Shown here piece after piece: positions 1 through 9,098 of a DNA stretch of 64,000 nt. Under the pieces are notes generated by a model. The model had not been told where the DNA came from. It worked only from the letters and a program-made list of their open reading frames with translations, and made no database searches. The first letter of the stretch is position 1, and every line of letters begins with the position of its first letter. The stretch lies in the NCBI GenBank assembly GCA_036378435.1, contig DASUWK010000058.1, forward strand, positions 62,001 to 126,000, written 5' to 3'. The position numbers and the translations under genes are program-made. Origin of the DNA: DASUWK01 sp036378435 (lineage in GTDB: Bacteria; Chloroflexota; Dormibacteria; Dormibacterales; Dormibacteraceae).

Positions 1-468
1 ATGGGGCCGCTGAACGGCCTGGCGCAGAAGCTGACGGGAGACGCCGCGGTCGAGATCGAGCCGGACGGTCAGGGCCTCGGCATCGGAGGCGTGATCGGTA
101 CCAGTGACCCCGCCGGCTTGAAGTCGATGCTCGACTCGTTGGCCGGTTCGATGACCGGGACATCGCTCGCGTATGCCGTCAACGGCCAGAACCTGCTGGT
201 CGCGAGCTCGTCTTCGGAGCTGGCCCGCATGCAGGCGGCGCAGTCGGGCGCATCACTGACTTCCGGCTCCGCCTACAAGCAGGCGGCGGACTTCTCGGTC
301 CCCGAGCCCGCGTCCCTGGTCTTCGTCGACGTCGATGGAGCGTTCCGACTGGCCGAAACTTTCGGCCGCATGGACCTCCAGAAGGAACGCTCGGACTGGT
401 CGGCTGTGCACTCGGTGTTGCTGACCTCCGGCGGGACCAGCGTCCGCATCCACGTCGTGATCGGCTAG
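1..468 (+). CDS. Unrecognised protein, C-terminal fragment (5' end cut by window)
   Basis: The frame is open to the first base, so the ATG at base 1 is probably internal and the visible 155 residues are the C-terminal part of a longer protein. The fragment alternates small-residue stretches with hydrophobic strands and has a LVFVDVDGAF segment near residue 105. I see no catalytic motif. A loose resemblance to the C-terminal half of DUF3352-type surface proteins is only a guess. It converges on the next gene and the two stop codons overlap by 4 bp. Confidence 0.6.
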   Translation: MGPLNGLAQKLTGDAAVEIEPDGQGLGIGGVIGTSDPAGLKSMLDSLAGSMTGTSLAYAVNGQNLLVASSSSELARMQAAQSGASLTSGSAYKQAADFSVPEPASLVFVDVDGAFRLAETFGRMDLQKERSDWSAVHSVLLTSGGTSVRIHVVIG

Positions 469-833
469 AAGCGCTTCAGACCCAGGCGCCGCACCAGCGG
501 CGCGATCTCCTCCAGGTGCTCGTCCTCGTGCTGCGCCGCCACCTTCAAGATTCCGCTGGCGAACGGCGGCTGCGAGACCAGCGCGCCCTTCCAAAGCCGC
601 TCCAGCGAGCTCGTCGCCTCCTCCAGCTGGCTGACCGGATCGGGGTTCTCGTATCGCATCCAGCGGTAGGCCGCCGGCGCCGACCACGGTTGGCGCATGA
701 AATCCTGGTGGAGGAAGCGGTGGTTCTCGACCACGATGTGCTCGACCGTCTTGAGCAGGCTGCCATGTGGCAGCCCACGGTCCTGCACCAGGACGCTGAA
801 GTGCTGCTTGCGCATCCAGCGCAGAAGGCGCAC
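465..833 (-). CDS. Small conserved-looking protein of unknown function
   Basis: This is a 122-residue protein from a GTG start. It is rich in His, Trp, Arg and Glu, with a C-terminal AAQHEDEHLEEIAPLVRRLG helix and several other His residues that could bind a metal as in DinB or hemerythrin-like bundles, but no family is recognised. It lies 26 bp downstream of the HPRT fusion gene on the same strand and could be its operon partner. Its stop overlaps the stop of the convergent gene. Confidence 0.5.
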   Translation of the reverse strand: MRLLRWMRKQHFSVLVQDRGLPHGSLLKTVEHIVVENHRFLHQDFMRQPWSAPAAYRWMRYENPDPVSQLEEATSSLERLWKGALVSQPPFASGILKVAAQHEDEHLEEIAPLVRRLGLKRF

Positions 834-859
834 CCGTCGCTCAGCCGGGGTGGGCGCGG

Positions 860-1867
860 CTATGAGTCCGCGGCGGGCGCCGGCATGACCGCGATCGGCG
901 GCAGCTCGCCGAGCACCGACCGCTTCAGCGAGCAGATGAAGGGGAGGTTCCGGTACTGCTCGCGGTAGTCCAGGCCGTAGCCCACGACGTAGTCGTTGGG
1001 GATCTGGAACCCGACGTAGCGCAGCGGCACGTCGACCAGGCGGCGGCCGGGCCGGTCGAGCAGCGCCGCGACCGCCAGTGACGCCGGGCCGCGCTGGCCG
1101 AGCATGCCGAGGATGTAGTCCATCGTCAGACCGGTGTTGACCATGTCCTCGATCAGGATCACGTGCTTCCCCTCGATCGGGACGTCGAGGTCGCGCACGA
1201 TCCGCACCCGCTCGTGCGGGAGCGCTCCCGAGTACCGCGCGATGGCCAGGTAGTCGATGCCGACCGGCACCTTGATCTGGCGGGCGAGGTCGGCCAGGAA
1301 GAACGTCACCCCCTTGAGCACGCCGACGAGCAGCACGGCCTCGCCTCGGTAGTCGCGCGAGATCCTGCGCGCGAGCGCGCGCACGCGAGTCTCCAGCTCG
1401 ACCGGCGAGATCAGGATCTGCTGGATCTCGTCCTTGCGGATGTGGTGCGGGTTCTCGAGGACGCCGTACCCCGCCGCCACCAATAGCTGCTGGTAGTCAT
1501 GCCGGTAGAGCAGCCGGATGTTGATGTCCGGGTAGAGCTCCTTCAGCAGCCGCACCTTGCGGTTCTTCGGCGTGACCAGGCTCTGCTTCATCGTCGTGAG
1601 CTCGATGTAGAGGTCGTGCTCCGGCAGGTAGAAGTCGGGAGTGAAAAGCTCGGTCGCCAGCTCGCCTTCGCCGGCGATCGGGAACGAGACCGGCTCGTAA
1701 GCCCAACGGATCCGGTAGTAGTCGAGAAAGCGTCCGAACTCCTGCTCGGACGGATGCGCGAACTCCACGCGGGTATGCGGCGGGCCGGAGCGGCGGACGA
1801 GCCGCGACCGCTGGCGAACGGGCCGGCGCCACCTCTCGAGGACGTGAGCAGTGCTGGAGGACGCCAC
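860..1867 (-). CDS. HPRT-like phosphoribosyltransferase fused to a nuclease-like N-domain
   Basis: Residues about 150-315 are a hypoxanthine phosphoribosyltransferase-like domain, with GVLKG at 182-186, a PRPP loop ILIEDMVNTG at 237-246 and the IP-x2-YVVGYGLDY region near 289. Residues about 35-130 look like a PD-(D/E)xK nuclease fold: YEP at 57-59, PDF at 77-79, ELT at 89-91 and a following Lys-rich helix. In normal HPRTs the loop reads ED-x2-D-TG and its last Asp is the catalytic base; here that residue is Asn244. The nuclease Lys after the Glu is Thr. A stand-alone HPRT with the normal loop lies at 52763..53320, so this is a divergent paralogue that may be regulatory. The start is GTG at 1867; an internal GTG (residue 34) is possible. 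Confidence 0.85.
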   Translation of the reverse strand: MASSSTAHVLERWRRPVRQRSRLVRRSGPPHTRVEFAHPSEQEFGRFLDYYRIRWAYEPVSFPIAGEGELATELFTPDFYLPEHDLYIELTTMKQSLVTPKNRKVRLLKELYPDINIRLLYRHDYQQLLVAAGYGVLENPHHIRKDEIQQILISPVELETRVRALARRISRDYRGEAVLLVGVLKGVTFFLADLARQIKVPVGIDYLAIARYSGALPHERVRIVRDLDVPIEGKHVILIEDMVNTGLTMDYILGMLGQRGPASLAVAALLDRPGRRLVDVPLRYVGFQIPNDYVVGYGLDYREQYRNLPFICSLKRSVLGELPPIAVMPAPAADS

Positions 1868-1920
1868 CTGGGGTTGCGCGAATTCTACCGTCGAGTGGGG
1901 CGTAGCCTCCGCCCCCTGAG

Positions 1921-2550
1921 ATGGAGGAAAGACGGCGCCACATGGTGGACCAGCAGCTGCGGCGCAACGGCATCACCGATCAGCGCGTGCTCGACGCCAT
2001 GAGCAGCGTGCCCAGGGAGGAGTTCGTGCCCGCCGCGCTCCGCGAGTACGCCTATGTCGACCGCGCTCTCTCCATCGAGGCGGGCCAGACGATCTCGCAG
2101 CCGTTGGTGGTCGCCGCGATGACGCAGGCACTCGACCTCAAGCCCAGCGACCATGCGTTGGAGGTCGGCGCCGGCTCGGGCTACCAGGCCGCGGTGCTGG
2201 CCCAGCTCTGCCGGCAGGTCGTGACGGTGGAGCGCGAACCGGCTCTCGCCGAGCACGCCGCGGCGACGCTGCGGCGTCTTGGCTACGACAACGTCCAGGT
2301 GGTGGCTGCCGACGGCGCGTCCGGCTACCCGGCGCTGGCGCCCTACCCGGCGATCCTGGTCGCCGCCGCCGCGCGTGGCGTGCCGCCGGCGCTGATCGAG
2401 CAGCTGGCCGAGGGCGGGCGGATGGCGATCCCGGTCGAGGAGCCGGCCGGGGCGGAGAACCAGGAGCTGCGGCTCTACCGCAAGCTGCGTGGGGACACGC
2501 GCTGGGAGGTGCTGTTCCCGGTGCGCTTCGTGCCGCTGGTCACGGACTAG
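1921..2550 (+). CDS. pcm: Protein-L-isoaspartate O-methyltransferase
   Basis: This 209-residue protein methylates the isoaspartyl carboxyl group of aged proteins using S-adenosylmethionine, starting their repair to aspartate. The family signatures are present: RRNGITDQRVLDAM near the N-terminus, GQTISQP at 55-61 and the SAM-binding motif EVGAGSGYQAA at 81-91. The length matches the bacterial family. It is divergent from the HPRT fusion gene and its 3' end overlaps the convergent UPF0182 gene by 11 bp. It acts in the cytoplasm. Confidence 0.93.
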   Translation: MEERRRHMVDQQLRRNGITDQRVLDAMSSVPREEFVPAALREYAYVDRALSIEAGQTISQPLVVAAMTQALDLKPSDHALEVGAGSGYQAAVLAQLCRQVVTVEREPALAEHAAATLRRLGYDNVQVVAADGASGYPALAPYPAILVAAAARGVPPALIEQLAEGGRMAIPVEEPAGAENQELRLYRKLRGDTRWEVLFPVRFVPLVTD

Positions 2551-5350
2551 CGGAAGGTTTCGGAGCCGGCGACGGCGACGACTGGCCCGCGATCTGCGCG
2601 GCGTCGCTGCTCGCGGCCTGCATCTCTGACGCATACCCCGCCAGGTCGCCGTTGCGTAGGTCCGCCTGCGCGTTGTTGTAGTGCTTGATGAAGTCCGCGG
2701 CGAGCTGCTGCAGCTTCGTCGATGTCACATTCGGCGGGGGCGGTGCGGTGGTGGTCGTGGCCGCCGGCGGCGGCGCCTGGCCGAGGAGCTGTGCCAGCGC
2801 TGTGCTCAGGTCGTCCTGATAGGCGACCGTCTGGCTGTCGACGAGGATGACCTTGCGCAGCTCGACGAGGCTGGAACCGCTGGTCGCCTGCAGATAGACG
2901 GGCTCGACATAGAGGAAGGTGTTGCCGACCGGCACCACCAGTAGGTTGCCCTGCACGACATGAGACCCGGCCTGGTTGAAGAGTGTGAAGTCGCGCGCGA
3001 TCGTTGCCTGTTCGTTGATGCGCTGGCTGACCTGCTGCGGCCCGAAGATGACCTGGTCCTTGGGCAGGATGAACGACACCATCTGGCCGTAGTTGGGCGC
3101 GTCGTTGCGCACCGCCAGCCAGCTGATCATGTTGGCCTTGCCGTTCGGCGTGAACGGGAGGATCTGCAGGTACTCGGGCGTCGACTCGCCCGGCAGGCGC
3201 ATCAACACGTAGTAGGGCGTGAGCGTGATCGGTGGAGCGTCCGGCGCCGGGGTCTCCTGTGCGAACGCCCACACGTCCTCGCGCTGGAAGAAGACCGCCG
3301 GATCGGTGACGTGATAGGTGCTGTAGATGTCCGCCTGCATCGTGAACATGTCCTGCGGCACGCGGATGTGCGCGCGCAGCGCGCCGGGCATGTCGGAGAG
3401 CGGCTTGAACAGGCTTGGGAAGGTGCGCTCGTAAGCCTTGATGATCGGGTCGTTGGGCGCCGACACGTAGAACTGGACGCTGCCGTCGTACGCGTTGACC
3501 ACGGCCTTGACAGAGTTGCGCACGTAGTTGATGCCGGCGGACAGGTTGCCGAAGCCGGTGTCCTCGGTCTGTGAGTACGGGTAGGCGTCGGAGCTCGTGT
3601 ACGCGTCGGCGATCCAGTAGAGCTGCCCGTCGGCGTCGACGATGTAGGGGTGGCTGTCGAACGTCAGGAACGGAGCTATCTCGTTGAGGCGGGTGTTGAT
3701 GTCGCGCCGGAACAGGACCTGGCTTTGCGAAGTGACCTGGTCGGAGATGAGGACGTTCAGGTCGCCGAGGCGCATCGACCACAGCGCGCGGTCAAGAGCG
3801 CCTGACAAGGAGACGCCCCGAGTGCCCTGGTAGTGGTTGTAGACGTCAGCGGCGCCGCGCGGATAGTCGAACTCGGGACTCAGCGAGGGCGCGATGACGT
3901 AATCGGTGGTGTTCTGGCCGAAGTAGATCGCCGGCTGCGATATCTGCAGAGGTCCCGTCGGCGGGACGTCGCCGACGACATAAGCCGGTAGACCCTCCCC
4001 CTGCACGGCGCTGACCTGGCTCGCCGCGACGCCGTATCCATGCGTGTACTTGAGCCGCTGGTTCACCCAGTTCTGAGCCGAGCTCGGCAGCTGCGAGAAG
4101 CTCACCTCGCGCGGTCCGATCTCGACCTGCTGATAGACGCCGTTGATCGAGTAGCGGTCGAGATTGATCGACGGGAAGTTGTAGTAGGTGCGGATGGTCT
4201 GGAGGTTGTCGTAGGTGGCGGCCAGCTGGCGGTCGTCCCAGAGCCGGAGGTTCTGGATGGTCGACTGGTCAGCGGCGACCTCGTCAGGGGTGAGCGGCGA
4301 CGTGCCGCTGAACTGCTGGGTTCCCACGCTGGTGAGGCCATAGGCGGCCCGCGTGCCCGCGATCTCCCGCTGGATGAACGGCGTCTCCACCTGCTGCTCC
4401 GCCGGCTGCACCTGCAGGCGCTGAACCAGGCCCGGATAGGCGCCGCTGATGATCGACATCACCACCCAGGCTCCGACCGCTCCGGCGACGAGGCCCGGCC
4501 GCCGCGCGCGCGCATTCACCGCGAGCAGCAAAAACAGCAGGATCGCCACCACCGCGCCGACGGTCGCCAGCGGTATGCGGGCGTTGATGTCGGCGAAGCC
4601 GGCCCCCCACACAAACCCGTTGTGGCTGGAGAGCAGGTCGTAGCGGTCGAACCAGCGGCGGATCCCCAGGAGCAGGGCGGCGATTCCCAGCAGCACTGAC
4701 AGATGCGCCAGGGCTCGACCGCCGAGTAGGGGCTCGAAGCCGCCCAGCCGCCAGGCGTGGAACACCCCGGCAACCACGAGGGCGACGAACGCCAGCGCCA
4801 GCGCCCACGCGAGCACGGCTTCGTAGAACGGCAGGCGCAGCAGGTAGAAGGAGATGTCGAGGTGGAAGACGGGGTCCGTCACGCCGCTGTCCGAGGCACC
4901 GGTGAAAAGGGCCAGCGTCTGCCAGGACGAGCCGGCTCCGAGTGAGAAGAACAGCGCCAGCAGCCCCGCCGTAATGGCGGCCGCGATTCGCTGCGCGCGC
5001 GCTCCGGGCCCGCCGACACCGACGGCTCTCAGCGCCCGCGGAGCGGAGGATCCGATCGCGAGCCGAGCGTTGGCGTACAGGTAGGCGAAAGACACCACCA
5101 GGGACCCGACGAAGAGCAGCCACTGCAGGCGCAGGCGGGTCAGAAAAACGGCGTCGAGGCCGAGGGCGCGATACCAGGCGAGATCGGTGTAGAAGCCCAC
5201 CAACGGGCTGGCGATGATGACGATCACGATCGCGGCGGCGATCAGCGCTAGCCCGATCCAAACCCTCCTTGGAATGGGCGGAATGCGAAAGTCGTAGCTC
5301 TCGAAGTCGAAGGGCGGCCGGCCGGGCGGCTCGAAGGGATTACGTCGCAC
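2540..5350 (-). CDS. UPF0182 family large membrane protein
   Basis: This 936-residue protein starts at GTG (5350). The N-terminal third has about seven hydrophobic segments, such as ALIAAAIVIVIIASPLVGFY, and the rest is a large soluble part rich in Tyr, Asp and Gln, presumably outside the membrane. The C-terminus ends in Pro/Thr/Ala-rich low-complexity sequence. Architecture and segments such as YPRGAADVYNHYQGTRGVSL match UPF0182, a family of actinobacteria, Chloroflexi and cyanobacteria with no established function. It may share transcription with the MFS gene 12 bp upstream. Confidence 0.9.
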   Translation of the reverse strand: MRRNPFEPPGRPPFDFESYDFRIPPIPRRVWIGLALIAAAIVIVIIASPLVGFYTDLAWYRALGLDAVFLTRLRLQWLLFVGSLVVSFAYLYANARLAIGSSAPRALRAVGVGGPGARAQRIAAAITAGLLALFFSLGAGSSWQTLALFTGASDSGVTDPVFHLDISFYLLRLPFYEAVLAWALALAFVALVVAGVFHAWRLGGFEPLLGGRALAHLSVLLGIAALLLGIRRWFDRYDLLSSHNGFVWGAGFADINARIPLATVGAVVAILLFLLLAVNARARRPGLVAGAVGAWVVMSIISGAYPGLVQRLQVQPAEQQVETPFIQREIAGTRAAYGLTSVGTQQFSGTSPLTPDEVAADQSTIQNLRLWDDRQLAATYDNLQTIRTYYNFPSINLDRYSINGVYQQVEIGPREVSFSQLPSSAQNWVNQRLKYTHGYGVAASQVSAVQGEGLPAYVVGDVPPTGPLQISQPAIYFGQNTTDYVIAPSLSPEFDYPRGAADVYNHYQGTRGVSLSGALDRALWSMRLGDLNVLISDQVTSQSQVLFRRDINTRLNEIAPFLTFDSHPYIVDADGQLYWIADAYTSSDAYPYSQTEDTGFGNLSAGINYVRNSVKAVVNAYDGSVQFYVSAPNDPIIKAYERTFPSLFKPLSDMPGALRAHIRVPQDMFTMQADIYSTYHVTDPAVFFQREDVWAFAQETPAPDAPPITLTPYYVLMRLPGESTPEYLQILPFTPNGKANMISWLAVRNDAPNYGQMVSFILPKDQVIFGPQQVSQRINEQATIARDFTLFNQAGSHVVQGNLLVVPVGNTFLYVEPVYLQATSGSSLVELRKVILVDSQTVAYQDDLSTALAQLLGQAPPPAATTTTAPPPPNVTSTKLQQLAADFIKHYNNAQADLRNGDLAGYASEMQAASSDAAQIAGQSSPSPAPKPSASP

Positions 5351-5362
5351 TGCGCGGCAAGC

Positions 5363-6580
5363 TTAGCCGCGCACGGCCAATGGCTCCTCCGCCGGAATCA
5401 GCGCGAGCGGCAGGGCGGCGGCCAGCGTGCATGCGCAGGCGACCAGGATCAGCGTCCCTGTGAGCGACCACGCGATCAGCGGCCCCGCGATCGCCGACCC
5501 GAGCGGGGTGCCGGCGTAGTTGAGTGACATCGAGATCGCGAACACGCGGCCGAACCAGGCGGGATCGGTCCGCCGCTGCCGCAGCGTGAAGAACGCGATG
5601 TCGGCCGGCCCCACCGCCGCGCCGAAGAGGGCGGAGGAAGCGAAGACCAGCCAGATGGTCCCGGCCCAAGGCAGCAGCAGCACGGCGGCTGCCTCGACGG
5701 CGAAGCACAGGGTCAGCAGTTGTCTTTCGCGGCCTCGCGTATCGAGCCGGCCGGCGAGCAGCCCGGTGATGAGGCCGCCGCCGGCGCTGAACGCGTAGCA
5801 CGCGCCCACCATCACGGGCGGTTGGTGAAGCCGGTCCAGGATCAATACCGGTTGGGCGATCGCCAGGGCCCCCACCCCGAGGTTGAGCACGGTCAGGCTG
5901 ATCGCCAGCCCGCGCAGGCTGGCGCTGCGGGCGACGTAGCCCAGCCCGGCCCGGGCGTTGGAGACCAGGGACCCGGTGACGGCTACGGCCGGCACATCCC
6001 GCACGCGAGCAACCGCCGCGGCCGCAGACGCCATCAGCACCGTCGTGACCAGCAGCGCCCGCGCCCCGCCGATGGTGCCGACCAGCACTCCGGCGAGCGG
6101 CGGACCGAGCAGGGTTGCGACCACGTAGCCCTGGCTGTCGATCGCGTTCGCGCGCTCCCACAGATGTGGGGGCACCATCAGGGCGAAGAGGGTGCGGCCG
6201 CCGCTGAGGCTGAGGATGCTGGTCACCGAGGCCAGGCCGACGATGACGAGCAGTGCCCAGGCCGGCAGCAGGCCGGCGAGTGAGAGCGCACCGAGGAGGC
6301 AGAAGGCGGCCGCCTGCACGATGAAGTCGAGGACGATGAGGCGCACCCGGCCGTAGCGGTCGAGGAGGGCGCCCGCCAGGGGCGAGATCAGCAGCCCCGG
6401 GAAGATCCAGAGGAAGCTCGCGAGACCCGCCAGCGTCGGCGAGCGGTAGTCCCGCAGCACGAAGAGCACCAGCTCGAGCTGGAGCATGTAGAGAGCGATG
6501 CGCGCGAAGAGGATGCCGCCCACCAAGGCGGGGAAGCCTCCCACGCGCAGCAGGGCGCCATAGCTTGGGCTCTCGATCAC
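5363..6580 (-). CDS. Major facilitator superfamily transporter
   Basis: This 405-residue integral membrane protein has about twelve hydrophobic segments. An LAGALLDRYGRVRLIVLDF loop between helices 2 and 3 is the MFS motif A (G-x3-DRxGRR-like), and a second copy, LAGRLDTRGRERQLL, occurs between helices 8 and 9, as expected from the internal duplication of the fold. It resembles drug/macrolide efflux-type members, but the substrate cannot be read from sequence. The start is GTG at 6580, only 24 bp from the divergent lipoprotein gene, so both promoters must lie in or next to this short gap. Confidence 0.9.
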   Translation of the reverse strand: MIESPSYGALLRVGGFPALVGGILFARIALYMLQLELVLFVLRDYRSPTLAGLASFLWIFPGLLISPLAGALLDRYGRVRLIVLDFIVQAAAFCLLGALSLAGLLPAWALLVIVGLASVTSILSLSGGRTLFALMVPPHLWERANAIDSQGYVVATLLGPPLAGVLVGTIGGARALLVTTVLMASAAAAVARVRDVPAVAVTGSLVSNARAGLGYVARSASLRGLAISLTVLNLGVGALAIAQPVLILDRLHQPPVMVGACYAFSAGGGLITGLLAGRLDTRGRERQLLTLCFAVEAAAVLLLPWAGTIWLVFASSALFGAAVGPADIAFFTLRQRRTDPAWFGRVFAISMSLNYAGTPLGSAIAGPLIAWSLTGTLILVACACTLAAALPLALIPAEEPLAVRG

Positions 6581-6604
6581 AGCGCCTATGCTGTCAGCCC
6601 AGCA

Positions 6605-7828
6605 GTGACAGGTCGGCTATCAGGTCTCGCCGCAGCGCTCCTGTTGGCCGCGTGCAGCACGACGGCGACGGCCCCACACGGGCGATTGCGCCCAGGGGCC
6701 GCCCAGTCCGGACACACGCCATCGCCCGCAGCGTCGCCCGCCCCGCAGAGCCTCCCGCTGCTCGCGGTGGTCGAAGCTCGCGGCCCAGGGTCGCACTGGG
6801 GCGTCCTGCCCGGCCTGGGTGACAGCTACGACACCGTGGCCATCGCCGGGTTCGACGGCTTCGCGCGGGCGCGCGCCACGTTCAAGCCGCGCGCCGTTCC
6901 GACAATCCCGGGCGCGGCCGCCGGCACGAAGCCGCTGCTGCCGCCGCCCGCTATCGTAGCGGCGGGCTCGGTCTTCTACGCGGACGGCGACGGCGCCGTC
7001 AGGCAGCTGAAGCCCGACGGCGCGGTGAGCGATGTCACATCGTTCAACCTGACGCCGCAGCAGGAGCTCTGGTTCGCGGTGAGCCCAGACGGCAAGAACC
7101 TCATGGCGTCGGTCCTGACCGTGCCCGGGCCCGGGGCGTCGTGGTCGGTGTCACTGGAGATGGCGACTCCCGGCGGGCAGCCCAAGACGCTCAGCACGGT
7201 CGATCTCGGAGCTGCCCTGCCCAAGCCGACTCTCGTCGCGGGCTGGGATCTCGGCGGCCCGCTCGCGACCCTGAGCACGGACCTCGTGCCGACCACGACA
7301 GACGGCGGTGGCTGGCAGTACCACGGTGGCTCGCTCGTGCATCTCGACGCCCAGGGCCAGCCGGGGCAGCCCGTCGGAGGCGCCGACTGCAAGCCCTGGG
7401 CATCGGCGCCGGATGGGTCTGTGCTCTGCACCGGCTCCCCGCCCACGGTGCGCGACCCGATCGGCAACGTCCTCTGGACCGTGCCCTCGGGAGGTTTCTC
7501 ACCGCAGGGGCGCGCGCTCGCCCCGGACGCGGGCCACGTGTCCACCGACAGCGTCATCGTGGCGGCGGACGGCTGGGCGGAGAGGATCGCCAACGGGCTG
7601 ACGGCCGAAGGCTGGGTCGATTCCGTGCACCTGGTCGGACAGGTGCAGGACCCGGCGGGCAAGGGCGACATCGACTACGTGACGTCGGGAGACGCCCTGC
7701 GCGGTCACAACCTCGGCTTCCCGGCGGTGCTGGTCGGCGCGCTGCCGACGCCGCCCGGGATCAAGAACGAGCTGCCGAGCCCCGCCCCGAAGGCGAAGCC
7801 TTCGCCTAGCCCCTCGCCTACCCCGTGA
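6605..7828 (+). CDS. Secreted lipoprotein of unknown function
   Basis: The 407-residue protein starts at GTG with a typical lipoprotein signal: an Arg, a hydrophobic stretch and the lipobox LAAC with Cys17 as the lipidated residue. A low-complexity Ala/Pro/Ser linker follows, then a body with repeated strand-turn patterns, for example YDTVAIAGFDGFARARATF and VFYADGDGAVRQLKPDG, that suggest a beta-propeller. The C-terminus is an Ala/Pro/Ser/Lys-rich tail. It converges on the FAD oxidoreductase gene with an 11 bp 3' overlap. It should be anchored on the outer face of the membrane. Confidence 0.8.
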   Translation: MTGRLSGLAAALLLAACSTTATAPHGRLRPGAAQSGHTPSPAASPAPQSLPLLAVVEARGPGSHWGVLPGLGDSYDTVAIAGFDGFARARATFKPRAVPTIPGAAAGTKPLLPPPAIVAAGSVFYADGDGAVRQLKPDGAVSDVTSFNLTPQQELWFAVSPDGKNLMASVLTVPGPGASWSVSLEMATPGGQPKTLSTVDLGAALPKPTLVAGWDLGGPLATLSTDLVPTTTDGGGWQYHGGSLVHLDAQGQPGQPVGGADCKPWASAPDGSVLCTGSPPTVRDPIGNVLWTVPSGGFSPQGRALAPDAGHVSTDSVIVAADGWAERIANGLTAEGWVDSVHLVGQVQDPAGKGDIDYVTSGDALRGHNLGFPAVLVGALPTPPGIKNELPSPAPKAKPSPSPSPTP

Positions 7829-9044
7829 GGTTCGCCGGGTCCAGGAGATCCTCCTTGGCCTGCGTGATCGGCTCCCGCGCCCGCATGATCTCGATCAGCT
7901 TCTTGCGCCCCTTCGGCGGGCCGATCATGATCGCGCCGACCAGCCGGTCCTCGTAGAAGAAGAGCTTCCGGAAGAACTTCTCCTCGAACGAGTACGTGCG
8001 CACCGAGTCGAGCCCGGGTTGGACGTCCGGCGTGATGCCCATCACGGCCAGCGTCGAACCGAACATCGTGGTCGTGTAGGTCGGGACGTCGAAGAAGTCC
8101 TCGTCCTCGCCGGCCATGTTGTGAGCGGCCGTCTTGCCATGCGCCTCGGCGTTGTCCCACGTGCCCATCTGGTTGTGCTTGCCGATCATCAGGTCGAAGA
8201 AGACCGCGATGTCGCCCGCCGCGTACACGTCCGGCAGGTTGGTGCGCAGCTTTGCGTCGGTCACGATGCCGCGATTCAGCTCGATGCCTGAGTCGGCAAC
8301 CGGCTCGACGTAGTAGTCGAGACCGACGCCGTAGGTGAGCATGTCGAACTCCGCGCGGCGCCCGCCTTCCGTCTCGACGCAGTAGTGGCCGTTCAGCCTG
8401 GAGAACTTGGTCGCCTCGTCGTTGACGATGAACTCGACGCCCTGCTCCTCGCCCAACTGGTGGCAGAGCCGGCCGCCCTCGGCGTCCAGCACGTAGCGGA
8501 GGAACCAGGGGCCGCGCATCAGCCAGACGACCTTCGCGTGCTCGCGGTAGCTCACGCCCTCGGCGAGCTCGTACGAGATGAAGCTGCCGCCCATGACCAG
8601 CACCGTCTTCACCGCGTCGCTGCGCTCGATGATCACGTCGGTGTCGTCGATGGTCTGGAACCCGTAGGTCTGGTCGCCGACGACGTCGACGCCGGGCCAC
8701 GGCGCCGGCTTGGGCCGTCCGCCGGTCGCCACCAGGAGCGCGTGGTAGGGCAGGTCGCCGGCCTTGTCGGTGGTGACGACCTTCGCCAGCGGATCGACCG
8801 TCATGGCTCGGGTCTCGAAGTGGATCTTGATGCCCTTGGCCTCGTAGTCCTCCGGCGTTCGCATGAACACCTTCTCGCGCCGCAATTGGCCGCGCAGGTA
8901 GCGGGGCAGCGCCACCCGGTTGTACAGCGGGTGCGGCTCGGACGCCACCATCGTGATCTCGGCGTCCGCGTCCATCCGGCGCAGCTCTTCCGCGCACGTC
9001 TGGCCGGCGATGCCGTTGCCGAGGATTACGTAGCGGCGGGTCAT
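7818..9044 (-). CDS. FAD/NAD(P)H-dependent oxidoreductase
   Basis: This 408-residue flavoprotein has two Rossmann folds. The N-terminal FAD site is VILGNGIAG at 6-14, the second nucleotide site is VLVMGGSFISYELAEG, and the C-terminal FAD-contact motif is DVYAAGDIAVF. The layout is that of nitrite reductase NirB-type, rubredoxin- and ferredoxin-reductase enzymes. The first Gly-x-Gly has Asn in the middle, as in NirB-type proteins. No partner ferredoxin, rubredoxin or nitrite reductase gene is adjacent, so the electron acceptor is unknown. The ATG start is 5' of a strong hairpin that separates it from the GNAT gene upstream. Confidence 0.88.
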   Translation of the reverse strand: MTRRYVILGNGIAGQTCAEELRRMDADAEITMVASEPHPLYNRVALPRYLRGQLRREKVFMRTPEDYEAKGIKIHFETRAMTVDPLAKVVTTDKAGDLPYHALLVATGGRPKPAPWPGVDVVGDQTYGFQTIDDTDVIIERSDAVKTVLVMGGSFISYELAEGVSYREHAKVVWLMRGPWFLRYVLDAEGGRLCHQLGEEQGVEFIVNDEATKFSRLNGHYCVETEGGRRAEFDMLTYGVGLDYYVEPVADSGIELNRGIVTDAKLRTNLPDVYAAGDIAVFFDLMIGKHNQMGTWDNAEAHGKTAAHNMAGEDEDFFDVPTYTTTMFGSTLAVMGITPDVQPGLDSVRTYSFEEKFFRKLFFYEDRLVGAIMIGPPKGRKKLIEIMRAREPITQAKEDLLDPANLTG

Positions 9045-9050
9045 GACTCA

Positions 9051-9072
9051 CCCTCCCCGCCTGCGGGGAGGG
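9051..9072. repeat. Palindromic intergenic hairpin, copy 1
   Basis: A 10-bp perfect stem CCCTCCCCGC / GCGGGGAGGG with a CT loop, followed by another G-rich run to 9083. It lies between the GNAT gene and the FAD oxidoreductase gene on the same strand. A related stem, CCTCCCCG / CGGGGAGG, occurs at 38883. It has no U-tract in either direction, so it looks more like a dispersed palindrome than a classical terminator. Confidence 0.6.
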
Positions 9073-9098
9073 TTGGGGAGGGGCTCACGCCGCAGGCG

